NCBI GenBank assembly: GCA_002394635.1
Contig: DGUK01000104.1
Location: 1-22,776, forward strand
DNA length: 22,776 nucleotides
Direction of reading: 5' to 3'
From: Faecalitalea sp. UBA4312
GTDB lineage: Bacteria; Bacillota_I; Bacilli_A; Erysipelotrichales; Erysipelotrichaceae
The translations under genes and the position numbers were made by a program. The notes under the pieces are model-generated. The model worked only from the letters and a program-made list of their open reading frames with translations, was not told where the DNA came from and ran no database searches. Shown here one piece after another: positions 15,913 through 22,776 of the stretch. Numbering within the stretch: the stretch's first letter is position 1; the number at the start of each line of letters is the position of its first letter.

Positions 15913-17673
15913 TTGATAAATTCCTGTATTATATGTCGCATTTGGATCATATAAGGCATTTGGATCGTACGTGTTTTGCGCATCATAAGCAGGGTATGTG
16001 TCATACGTTGTATAACTGTCCGGTCCTGTCACAGGCTGCGATACATAGGAATCCGGCTCGGTTACAGGCTGTGATTCAGATAGTTCTGTATTCTCCTGCG
16101 TATCTTCTTCTTCCGGATCCTCATCCCCTTCTTTCTTGACAGCTTTTCCAGCCTGATCTTTGATGCTGGATGCTTTCTGTCCGTTCAACACTGCTTGAAT
16201 CTTTTGCGAAGCAGTTGAGACCGAACCATCATCCGGAAGAACCACGGATGCATTCTGTCCAACACTGGCACATGGATACATACCGGTATCCCCACCAGCC
16301 AGGGCATAACTGTCAAAATTCCATTTTGGCTGCACCATCAACTGGAAACGAATAAAGGAAAGAATATCGTCACTGGACATATTAGTTTCAAATGCTTCAC
16401 TCAAAGCATCCACTAATTCTCCATATTGGAATATTAATGATGGCGAGCTCAACTGGCCAATGATAGCTTGTAGTACCTGCTGCTGGTTTTTGATCCGCTG
16501 CAGATCCCCGTCTACATATGCATGCCGTTCACGGGCATAGGCCAAGGCTCTTTCTCCATCCAGATGATTCACTCCTTCATGGACTCCTTCCAGACGATCG
16601 TTAGCATAGAAGGTTTCTACTTCCATTCCCTTTTCAACTGTAACATTGATACCTCCCAGGGCATCAACAATATTGACAAGGCTGGAAAAATTGACACGAA
16701 AATAATAGTTGATTTCTATCCCGAGCATCTGTTCGATCGTCGCCTCGGTAGTTTCTACACCATACATACCTGTATGTGTCAGCTTATCTTTCTCACCCTG
16801 CGGACAAACGTCTTCATAGCCGGCACCACAAGCCATCGGTGTATAATAATCACGCGGAATGCTGACCATCAGGATCTCATGGGTATTGGGATTAATCGTC
16901 AATAGAGTGTTCGAATCGGAACGGGAGTTTTCATTCAGACTTCCATAGGAATCATTCCCACTGATCAACACTGTAAAAGGTTCATCGGTTACATCCACCG
17001 CATCTTGGGAATCAGCAATCTGTACCGGACGGTCCGTTTGATAGGAAGTCTGGAAGACAACTTTAGTATCCGAGTTAAATGTATCATAACTACCAAGATC
17101 ATAGATGACACCGCGATAGGCTTCGCTCAACAGTAAACAGTCAATGCTTCCATTAAATAAAGCATTCAGTGCTTCATCATATGAAGCGAATTCCTGGGTT
17201 TCTACGGTTGCCTTCTTATTCACTTCCTCTAATCCAAAGTTTGTTCCTTCTTCATCTATTGCAGGGGTAATCCCCATCACCTTCCCATTCAGATCATCGA
17301 CATTTTCAATCTCCGATGTATTGATTGCAACAACAGACACTGTATGTGTCAGTTTGGTTTTCAGATCCGTCACACTAGCCAGCATCTGATTGGTTTTGAA
17401 AATATAGTAATTACCCAAACCATAGGTGGCAGTCAGTACAATCACCAATACCCCGCTAATGATGCGGGTTGCCCACGTATTACTTGTAAAATTGTAAACC
17501 AGATAAACCAGTAATGTCAGAATGAACACGGCTGCCAACAATGGAATCGCAATTTTAGCCGGTAGTATATTTAAAAATAAGATCTGTATTATTAATAGAA
17601 TTACAAATACGATACTTAATAACGATAAAAACTTCAAGACGCTGTTCCGTCTTCTTTTTATTTGTGCTGTCAT
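15910..17673 (-). CDS. LCP family protein with inserted SBP-like domain (copy 2)
   Basis: Paralogue of the LCP gene downstream, with the same layout. From ATG 17673 the protein has 587 residues. Three membrane helices (about 12-34, 40-60, 68-90) are followed by an SBP-like domain (about 112-212) with DLNGKVMGITPAID and ALNALFNGSIDCLLL. The LCP domain (about 232-400) has VLISGNDSYG, SRSDSNTLLTINP, VSIPRDYYTPM, DKLTHTGMYG and YARERHAYVDGDLQR. Cys282 and Cys290 flank the same loop as in copy 1. The acidic, Pro-rich tail has SQPVTxPDSY twice and ends with YDPNALYDPNATY. The start is uncertain: an upstream TTG (17685) would add MNKD, neither start has a well-placed ribosome site (AAGGA sits one base before the ATG), and no convincing promoter is seen. 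Like copy 1 it should link glycans to the wall; having two suggests division of labour or redundancy. Confidence 0.92.
   Translation of the reverse strand: MTAQIKRRRNSVLKFLSLLSIVFVILLIIQILFLNILPAKIAIPLLAAVFILTLLVYLVYNFTSNTWATRIISGVLVIVLTATYGLGNYYIFKTNQMLASVTDLKTKLTHTVSVVAINTSEIENVDDLNGKVMGITPAIDEEGTNFGLEEVNKKATVETQEFASYDEALNALFNGSIDCLLLSEAYRGVIYDLGSYDTFNSDTKVVFQTSYQTDRPVQIADSQDAVDVTDEPFTVLISGNDSYGSLNENSRSDSNTLLTINPNTHEILMVSIPRDYYTPMACGAGYEDVCPQGEKDKLTHTGMYGVETTEATIEQMLGIEINYYFRVNFSSLVNIVDALGGINVTVEKGMEVETFYANDRLEGVHEGVNHLDGERALAYARERHAYVDGDLQRIKNQQQVLQAIIGQLSSPSLIFQYGELVDALSEAFETNMSSDDILSFIRFQLMVQPKWNFDSYALAGGDTGMYPCASVGQNASVVLPDDGSVSTASQKIQAVLNGQKASSIKDQAGKAVKKEGDEDPEEEDTQENTELSESQPVTEPDSYVSQPVTGPDSYTTYDTYPAYDAQNTYDPNALYDPNATYNTGIYQ
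15913..16074 (-). repeat. coding repeats in the LCP copy 2 tail
   Basis: The last 54 residues contain SQPVTEPDSY and SQPVTGPDSY in tandem, then YDPNAL and YDPNAT units. The latter match the DPNxY units of the copy 1 tail. The tail is rich in Tyr, Asp and Pro and probably unfolded. Confidence 0.65.
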
Positions 17674-17691
17674 GTCCTTATTCAATCACGT

Positions 17692-17731
17692 AAATAAAGA
17701 AAAGTCAATTTGAACTGACAAATCGACCTTC
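17692..17731 (-). terminator. intrinsic terminator of the lipid kinase gene
   Basis: On the minus strand AAGGTCGATTTG, loop TCAGTT, CAAATTGACTTT forms a 12-bp stem with two G-U pairs, followed by TTCTTTATTT. It fills the gap between the kinase gene and LCP copy 2, leaving little space for a promoter of the latter. Confidence 0.8.
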
Positions 17732-17737
17732 TCCCTT

Positions 17738-18649
17738 TTAAATATTGGATTTATTGTGAACAAACATACGTACTGCATTATGTAGACATTCCACCTCAAT
17801 TGGAAAATTCTTTCCTTGTTCTCCGTCAACATCATATACAATAGGCTGTGAACATTCTATTTTGATATATTTTGCCTGCGTATAATGTACCGATGGATGA
17901 TCCAGATGATTATGGAAGTCCAGCAGGAAATCTTTGAAAATAGATACCTTATCCAGCAGATCCGTATCTTTAAAGATGATCAGATCAAGTTTTCCATCCT
18001 GTACATTCGCTAAAGGAGTAATGCCACGGAACCCGCCGACACTAGCGGTATTGGCTAACAGAAACAGGCAAGCATCCTCCTCAAAGGTAAAATCATCTAC
18101 CGTAACCTTCAAATGGAGATTGGTATTGATCTGGTTGTTAAAATCCCGCAATCCGGTCAAATAGTAGGCTAATGGACCAAGCAAATTTTTTTCTTCCTTT
18201 TTTACCTGGAATCCGATATCACTAAACATACCTCCGCTGATCACATTGACAAAACAACGGTCGCCGATCCGTCCGATATCGATGGGCTGTATAATATGTT
18301 CATTGATCATTTCCACGAATTCTTTTGGTCGCACCGGCAGCTTCAGATAATTACCAAAATCATTCACTGTTCCGGCTGGAATGATCGCAACCGGGATATT
18401 GGAACCGCTTCGTACCAGCCCCGTCAATGTTTCATTGATCGTTCCATCTCCGCCGACCGCAGTGATAAAATCGTAATCCCCCGGATTTAAGGATGCTACT
18501 TTATACATCGCATCATCTTTTTTCTTTGTATAATAAACATCTACATGATTGACTTCAGTCTTTAAAATCATCTGTCCGATAAAACGGTCCATCTGCCTCT
18601 GCAGATATTTTGTACCGGATACTGGATTAATAATGAACAAACTTTTCAT
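17738..18649 (-). CDS. diacylglycerol kinase-like lipid kinase (DgkB/YegS family)
   Basis: This 303-residue cytoplasmic protein probably phosphorylates diacylglycerol or a related lipid. In Firmicutes this recycles the diacylglycerol released when phosphatidylglycerol head groups are used for lipoteichoic acid, which fits a cell-envelope locus. Family motifs are present: NPVSG (8-12), AVGGDGTINE (64-73), PAGTVNDFGNYL (91-102), GKLDLIIF and VDGEQG near the end. The ATG at 18670 would add seven residues (MIAGGKL). I prefer ATG 18649 because GGGAGGG lies six bases upstream and NPVSG is then at its usual distance from the N-terminus. It has its own strong promoter and terminator. The exact lipid substrate is not shown by the sequence. 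Confidence 0.93.
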   Translation of the reverse strand: MKSLFIINPVSGTKYLQRQMDRFIGQMILKTEVNHVDVYYTKKKDDAMYKVASLNPGDYDFITAVGGDGTINETLTGLVRSGSNIPVAIIPAGTVNDFGNYLKLPVRPKEFVEMINEHIIQPIDIGRIGDRCFVNVISGGMFSDIGFQVKKEEKNLLGPLAYYLTGLRDFNNQINTNLHLKVTVDDFTFEEDACLFLLANTASVGGFRGITPLANVQDGKLDLIIFKDTDLLDKVSIFKDFLLDFHNHLDHPSVHYTQAKYIKIECSQPIVYDVDGEQGKNFPIEVECLHNAVRMFVHNKSNI

Positions 18650-18718
18650 GAGCTTCCCTCCCGCAATCATTGCCTGGATTCCCTTTCAACTAGATTCACG
18701 AATAATGTCTTATATATC

Positions 18719-18747
18719 ATTATTTATTTCCTGTGCTCGATTGTCAA
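18719..18747 (-). promoter_or_regulatory. promoter of the lipid kinase gene
   Basis: The consensus -35 box TTGACA (18742-18747) and -10 box AATAAT (18719-18724) are 17 bases apart. The start would be near 18712, leaving a leader of about 60 bases. Confidence 0.75.
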
Positions 18748-18755
18748 ACATTTCT

Positions 18756-18792
18756 TAAGAATAAAACCCTGAATCGTTATACGACTCAGGGT
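18756..18792 (-). terminator. intrinsic terminator of the CHAP hydrolase gene
   Basis: On the minus strand ACCCTGAGTCGT, loop ATA, ACGATTCAGGGT forms a 12-bp stem with one G-U pair, followed by TTTATTCTT. The TGA stop codon (18786-18788) lies inside the first arm of the stem. Confidence 0.9.
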
Positions 18793-20492
18793 AGATTTGT
18801 AATCTTTTTTGGACGGAATATGCCAATAATATCATAGGTAGGTAATGAGATACAATTTACGCGCTGTAAACCTTTATGATTCTGGCCGATAATATACATC
18901 GTATTTCCTTCATAATGATCCAGTAAAGCAATATGGCTCAGCTTAGTAACTCGACCAACGCCCCAAATGATGATATCGCCAGCCTGCATCTGCATGCGAT
19001 TGATACTGGTTTTATCTGTGGTAAAGGTAAGTATACCATTAGATTTCTTGTTGTAGGCTATATCCTTTACATAACCGGAGGTTGTACATCCGATTGGCTT
19101 TCCATTATAATATTTTTCCATGACAGCTGCAACAAAGTCCCAGCACTGAGCACCATATGCCCCATCAATATCGAATGAGCGACCTACTACATAATCCCGC
19201 ATGCGGGCATACGCTAAAGGATATAAGAACCAGGCTTGTTTTTTCTGCCGGTGCTTGTCATATTTCTTTACATCGTTGGAATGCAGATAAATATAAAATT
19301 TCTTGTTGTTGATGATCTGATAGCCGGATAACTTTTTACCCGTTGTATCATACACCCAATAACGGTCCATGCGGGTGACAGTATTTGAAGTAGAAGGAAC
19401 TTTTTCCCCCTTCTCCACTAACTTTACTTCATAGGCCTCAACTCGTCTTGACATATCGCTGGTACCCGACATTTTACCGTTATAAGTCCATTCCAGCCAG
19501 CCAAAGCCTTCGATATACGTACGATAATAGACATCGTATTTCTCGGCCATTTCACCATCCAATTTAATCTGCAGGGCCTCAACCCGTTTAGCTTTTCCCG
19601 TTGTTCCGGATATCTGGCCATTTTTCTTCCAGTCCATCCAGCCATAATCCTGTACATGTGTACGGTACAGAATATTACCGGAGAATTCCGGCGTTCGGTA
19701 AAAATTGATCTTAATCGCTTCGACTCGTTTTGACTGGCCGGTCGTTCCGCTCAGTTCGCCATCCATCTTACGCCCCTGCCATCCGATCATCTGCACATGA
19801 GACTGATAACCAATGACAGGATATATCATCGATTCTCCTGTTGTATCCAGTGTTTCTCCCTCTTTTTTTATGAGTTTGATCTGTAGAGCTTCGATTCGTT
19901 TGGATAACATCTCCGAACCGGCATACCCACCATCACAAGTCCATGCCAGCCATCCATATGACTGTATGTGTACACGATAATAAATGGAGTAGGTTTGTGC
20001 AATCTCTCCGGTTAACCGGATCTGTAAAGCTTCTGCACGCAAGCTTTTTCCCGTCGTTCCGGATATAGCCCCATCTTTAACCCAGTTGGTCCATCCGATA
20101 TTCTGTATATGAGTACGGTATTCCACACCACCTTCATAGGAACTATCTGACAAATTGATCTTCAACGCCTCTACTCGCTTGGACTGCCCGGTGGTTCCGG
20201 CAATCTGTCCATTTGTTTTATCTGCCTGCCATCCGATGTTTTCCACATGCGTCTGATAGTCTACGGAAGGTTCCACTATTGCCGGCTCTTCCGATTCTGC
20301 AGCCTTGTCGGTAAGATCCGTATCTTCCGGCATATCAGCAATATTGTGTTCGGTCGGCTGCGTTTCAACTTGTTGTTCATCGACGATTTCATCCGGCTCG
20401 TTTGCCTGTATATCTATACAATGATACCCAAATAAAACACATACAAAGATTCCAAACAATAATCCTGTTCGTTTCCACATATTTTTTTTCAT
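18786..20492 (-). CDS. secreted CHAP-domain peptidoglycan hydrolase with six ChW repeats
   Basis: This 568-residue secreted protein probably cuts peptide or amide bonds in peptidoglycan. A signal peptide (about 1-30: KKNMWKR, a hydrophobic run, then IQA|NEP) is followed by an acidic linker. Six ChW repeats start at about residues 79, 125, 172, 229, 276 and 323; each has Y-x-x-H/Y...GW...G...S.R.EA. They form two triads of three types with a longer spacer between them. After a linker (about 370-430) comes a C-terminal CHAP domain (about 440-560) with QCWDF (Cys450), LSHIALLDH (His520) and GQNHKG (Asn538), the expected catalytic set. ChW repeats are thought to bind the cell surface. ATG 20492 has AAAGG six bases upstream. 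It is a single-gene unit beside a GH25 lysozyme with the same repeat plan, so the two enzymes probably act at the same wall sites. Confidence 0.93.
   Translation of the reverse strand: MKKNMWKRTGLLFGIFVCVLFGYHCIDIQANEPDEIVDEQQVETQPTEHNIADMPEDTDLTDKAAESEEPAIVEPSVDYQTHVENIGWQADKTNGQIAGTTGQSKRVEALKINLSDSSYEGGVEYRTHIQNIGWTNWVKDGAISGTTGKSLRAEALQIRLTGEIAQTYSIYYRVHIQSYGWLAWTCDGGYAGSEMLSKRIEALQIKLIKKEGETLDTTGESMIYPVIGYQSHVQMIGWQGRKMDGELSGTTGQSKRVEAIKINFYRTPEFSGNILYRTHVQDYGWMDWKKNGQISGTTGKAKRVEALQIKLDGEMAEKYDVYYRTYIEGFGWLEWTYNGKMSGTSDMSRRVEAYEVKLVEKGEKVPSTSNTVTRMDRYWVYDTTGKKLSGYQIINNKKFYIYLHSNDVKKYDKHRQKKQAWFLYPLAYARMRDYVVGRSFDIDGAYGAQCWDFVAAVMEKYYNGKPIGCTTSGYVKDIAYNKKSNGILTFTTDKTSINRMQMQAGDIIIWGVGRVTKLSHIALLDHYEGNTMYIIGQNHKGLQRVNCISLPTYDIIGIFRPKKITNLP
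19419..20258 (-). repeat. six ChW repeats of the CHAP hydrolase (2 x A-B-C)
   Basis: Residues 79-358 carry six repeats of about 36 residues with starts 46, 47, 57, 47 and 47 residues apart. Types recur in order. A repeats have IGWQ and lack the second Trp. B repeats follow a short EF/YE-type linker and end with an (L)TGE or LDGE run. C repeats have AGSEML or GTSDM instead of GTTGQ and are followed by a Lys/Glu-rich linker. Confidence 0.9.
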
Positions 20493-20517
20493 AATAAACC
20501 TTTACTTTCTAAACTTT

Positions 20518-20546
20518 ATATTACAGAGTTTGCTGCATAATGTCAA
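20518..20546 (-). promoter_or_regulatory. promoter of the CHAP hydrolase gene
   Basis: The consensus -35 box TTGACA (20541-20546) and -10 box TAATAT (20518-20523) are 17 bases apart. The first two T of the -35 box belong to the T-run of the terminator of the lysozyme gene, so terminator and promoter share bases. Confidence 0.7.
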
Positions 20547-20572
20547 AAACCGAAGATTTTCATCTTCGGTTA
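20543..20572 (-). terminator. intrinsic terminator of the GH25 gene
   Basis: On the minus strand AACCGAAGAT, loop GAAA, ATCTTCGGTT forms a perfect 10-bp stem with a GAAA tetraloop, followed by a short T-run (TTT beyond the stem). The TAA stop codon (20570-20572) overlaps the base of the stem. Confidence 0.85.
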
Positions 20573-22480
20573 TATACGTTTAAATGTATTCAAAGGAACA
20601 TACATTACATTTCGGTCCAGCGGAATCGATGTATACTGTTGAAGAATACCCATTGATGAGGTATTCACATTCAACGTACCGTCATTCACGCCCCAATGAG
20701 CCACCCATTTTGCATAATTGCCTAAACCGGATAGATACGTTGTGAACCAAGAAGCGCTGGAATATACACCGGTAAAATAGCCTTTGGATTCCACCCGGGC
20801 ACAGAAAATGTTACAGAAGCTTGTCATCTTGGAAGCTGTTAACGCATTGTTTTTAGCTTTCCAGTTATCCGCATCTTCCATATCGTACCATACGCCGACT
20901 TGGATATTCCGTCCTTTGATAATGCTGAGCAGATAATCCGCTTCTGCCCTTGCCTGTGCATTGGTCAAGGCATAGGAATAACAATAAACACCGTACGGAA
21001 TGCCCAGCTTTTCGCACAGATCCATATTACGGATTGCCATTTTATCCATAACCGTATCCCAGGATACACGTATGATAACAAACCCATTTTTATACTTTGA
21101 TAAATCAATATATCCATTATGCTCACTGATATCGATACCTTCCATAAAAATACCATTTAAGGATGGTATCAACTTCCCGTTCTTATTTAAATAGCCTTGT
21201 CGATCTCCGTCCGACACCATCGTATTTTTTTGAATAATACCGGTTGAGGTCGTATGATAATAGCTGCTGTTCATACGTTGCCAGCCGGCACCAACTTTCG
21301 CATTGTTCCTATATCCTGTATTTTTATTCACATACGATATGGTGTTGACAGAACGCGGTTCAGCCTGGCCTTTCTGCACAAGACGGATTTCTATGCCTTC
21401 TAAACGAAAAGACAAACCAGAGGTTCCGGAAGATGCGCCGTTTTTGGCCCATGCCATCCAGCCATAATTCTGAGCATGTACACGATAATATACATCATAA
21501 TATTCAGCAATCTCCCCAACTAGTTTGATCTGGATTGCTTCCAGGCGTTTAGACTGGCCGGTCGTTCCAGACAGCTTCCCATTTTTCACCCAGCTTAGCC
21601 AGCCATAGGTCTGTACATGGGTACGATACAGAATACTGCCTGCATATTCCTGTCCAGGCAAAGCACATTTAATGGCTTCCAGGCGCAAGGATAAACCCGT
21701 CGTTCCCGCTGTCTGTCCATCATAGAGATAAGCTTGCCAGCCATAATTCTGTACATGCGTGCAATACTGCACGTCCTTTCCAACATTTTCGTTGTCGGTT
21801 TTCAGACTGGCCTTGCCCTTTTCGATCAATCGGATCTGCATAGCTTCAATTCGTTTATTAAGTCCCTTTGAACCGGCATACAATCCGTTGCTGGCCCAGT
21901 CCAGCCAGCCATAGTTTTGAATATGTACACGATAATATACATCATAATGCATGGCCATCTTGCCGGTCAAACGCACCTGTATAGCTTCGATATACTTACT
22001 TTGTCCGGTGGTTCCGGAAATCTGGTTGCTGGATCTCCACTGATTTTCCCAGCCAGCTTCCTGTACATAACTGCGGTATTCAATATTTCCATCAAATTCC
22101 TGACTGACAAGCTGTAATCGAAAGGCTTCCACTCGCTTGCTTTGGCCGGTTGTTCCTGATATCTGTCCATCTTGTTTCCCTTCCTGCCAGCCGATATTCT
22201 GTATATGCGCCTGATAGGAAATATCGCTGCTTTCATTGGAAGGACCTGTTATTGGATGACTGGAAATCGATGAAACACTTTCTACATCTTGCCCCTGATT
22301 CTCTAAACCGATCAACTGTTTTTCCTGCGATTTTTGATTTTCTTCTTCTTGTTCTGCAATGACAGGCTGCTGATCCTCCGGCACTTCTTCAGCATAAACA
22401 TTTGCTTGTACCATCAGCCACAGCAACATAAGAACCGGAACGATGGCAAATAAGATCCGATTTTTTTTAATAAGCGTCAT
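20570..22480 (-). CDS. secreted GH25 lysozyme with six ChW repeats
   Basis: This 636-residue secreted muramidase should cut the MurNAc-GlcNAc backbone of peptidoglycan. A signal peptide (about 1-30, ending VYA|EEV) is followed by an acidic Gln/Glu-rich linker. Six ChW repeats start at about residues 89, 135, 183, 239, 285 and 332. A further linker (about 380-445) contains GWQRMNSSYYHT and DGDRQGYLNKNGK, which look like a remnant of another wall-binding repeat. The C-terminal GH25 domain (about 446-636) has MEGIDISEHNG (Asp450), GVYCYSYA and VWYDMEDAD (Asp533, Glu535), the active-site motifs of the family, and LDRN near the end. The ATG overlaps the stop of the upstream gene (ATGA), with AGAGGTGG as ribosome site inside that gene, which points to translational coupling with the DHHW-like gene. 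Confidence 0.95.
   Translation of the reverse strand: MTLIKKNRILFAIVPVLMLLWLMVQANVYAEEVPEDQQPVIAEQEEENQKSQEKQLIGLENQGQDVESVSSISSHPITGPSNESSDISYQAHIQNIGWQEGKQDGQISGTTGQSKRVEAFRLQLVSQEFDGNIEYRSYVQEAGWENQWRSSNQISGTTGQSKYIEAIQVRLTGKMAMHYDVYYRVHIQNYGWLDWASNGLYAGSKGLNKRIEAMQIRLIEKGKASLKTDNENVGKDVQYCTHVQNYGWQAYLYDGQTAGTTGLSLRLEAIKCALPGQEYAGSILYRTHVQTYGWLSWVKNGKLSGTTGQSKRLEAIQIKLVGEIAEYYDVYYRVHAQNYGWMAWAKNGASSGTSGLSFRLEGIEIRLVQKGQAEPRSVNTISYVNKNTGYRNNAKVGAGWQRMNSSYYHTTSTGIIQKNTMVSDGDRQGYLNKNGKLIPSLNGIFMEGIDISEHNGYIDLSKYKNGFVIIRVSWDTVMDKMAIRNMDLCEKLGIPYGVYCYSYALTNAQARAEADYLLSIIKGRNIQVGVWYDMEDADNWKAKNNALTASKMTSFCNIFCARVESKGYFTGVYSSASWFTTYLSGLGNYAKWVAHWGVNDGTLNVNTSSMGILQQYTSIPLDRNVMYVPLNTFKRI
21380..22216 (-). 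repeat. six ChW repeats of the GH25 lysozyme (2 x A-B-C)
   Basis: Residues 89-367 carry six repeats with starts 46, 48, 56, 46 and 47 residues apart, almost the same pitch as in the CHAP hydrolase. The same A-B-C order is seen twice. C repeats have YAGSKGL or SSGTSGL and are followed by (I/V)xKGxA linkers. Confidence 0.9.
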
Positions 22481-22776
22481 TCCACCACCTCTTCTTCCTC
22501 ATCCATTTCTTCCTCCTGAGTTTCCTGCTCTGCCAGACAATCTGCTAATGATGTATCTTCCAGGAATGTATTGGCATTATACATAAACAAAACATCTGTG
22601 ATAATGTCCCTGTTCATCTGTCTTTCAATATCATCAAAATAATAACGAGGGTCAATAATCGTTATGGTCCGATAATACGGTAATAAAAACTGGATCAATT
22701 CATTGGCATAACTGTCTTTGATCAAAAGCAATCGACGGTCCGAATCATTATCAATAGAAATATTGATCATGCCTTC
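22477..22776 (-). CDS. DHHW/SGNH-hydrolase-like protein, C-terminal part (5' end outside window)
   Basis: Only the last 99 codons are visible and the frame is open to the window edge (the two codons before Met at 22770 read Glu-Gly), so that Met is probably internal. The visible part reads RRLLLIKDSYANELIQFLLPYYRTI, then IDPRYYF and DVLFMYNANTFLED. This matches the C-terminal region of DHHW family proteins, which are SGNH/AlgX-like envelope proteins often found beside MBOAT O-acyltransferases; that neighbour, if present, lies outside the window. The DSYAN segment would carry a conserved family residue. The protein ends in a run of about 14 mostly acidic residues. The stop codon overlaps the lysozyme ATG. 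The role in glycan acylation is an inference from the family. Confidence 0.75.
   Translation of the reverse strand, partial: EGMINISIDNDSDRRLLLIKDSYANELIQFLLPYYRTITIIDPRYYFDDIERQMNRDIITDVLFMYNANTFLEDTSLADCLAEQETQEEEMDEEEEVVE

Noticed and set aside
20900..21194. Small plus- and minus-strand frames inside the GH25 region
   Set aside because: They are shadows of the GH25 coding frame with no start signals.
19419..22216. Periodic similarity that might suggest a CRISPR or satellite array
   Set aside because: The period is about 140 bases with continuous open frames and protein-level conservation (ChW repeats); there are no identical short repeats with unique spacers.
1..22776. Mobile elements, tRNA or rRNA genes, integrases, toxin-antitoxin pairs
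   Set aside because: I looked for transposase-like or integrase-like proteins, terminal inverted repeats, cloverleaf genes and small paired genes and saw none.

Overview
The window looks like chromosomal DNA of a low-to-moderate GC Firmicute. The order rplU-prp-rpmA-obg, an L27 with a cleavable N-terminal extension next to its protease Prp, strong AGGAGG ribosome sites, two LytR-CpsA-Psr (LCP) proteins and two ChW-repeat cell-wall hydrolases all fit. The gene style suggests the class Erysipelotrichia, but that placement is an inference from protein character and no database was searched. All genes except one lie on the minus strand. No gap between genes reaches 300 bases; the longest is about 150 bases.

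Region 1 (1-5312) is housekeeping. It holds obg (3' end outside the window), rpmA, prp and rplU, transcribed from a good promoter and a structured leader upstream of rplU, with dnaE (a replicative DNA polymerase) before them. An intrinsic terminator sits between rpmA and obg.

Region 2 (5388-13888) is a cell-surface polysaccharide locus. A minus-strand operon encodes a Wzt-type ATPase with a C-terminal glycan-binding-like domain, a Wzm-type permease and a large tandem GT2 glycosyltransferase, and it runs towards dnaE. A divergent plus-strand gene encodes a double-domain GT4-type glycosyltransferase (WsaF-like). It converges on a membrane-bound nucleotide-sugar 4,6-dehydratase of the CapD/PglF type. 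Together these genes could make, extend and export one glycan by the ABC-transporter route.

Region 3 (13993-18649) holds two paralogous LCP proteins, which as a family attach glycans to peptidoglycan, and a diacylglycerol kinase-like lipid kinase. Both LCP proteins carry an unusual solute-binding-protein-like domain between three membrane helices and the LCP domain.

Region 4 (18786-22776) holds two secreted cell-wall hydrolases, one with a CHAP domain and one with a GH25 lysozyme domain. Each carries six ChW repeats arranged as two identical triads. The 3' end of a DHHW/SGNH-like protein gene overlaps the lysozyme gene by four bases.

The most interesting points are: the SBP-LCP fusion in duplicate; a repeated 'GW...R-D...GF' module shared by the Wzt C-terminus and the GT2 N-terminus; the 2 x (A-B-C) ChW super-repeat shared by two different hydrolases; and the repeated placement of stop codons inside or against terminator hairpins.
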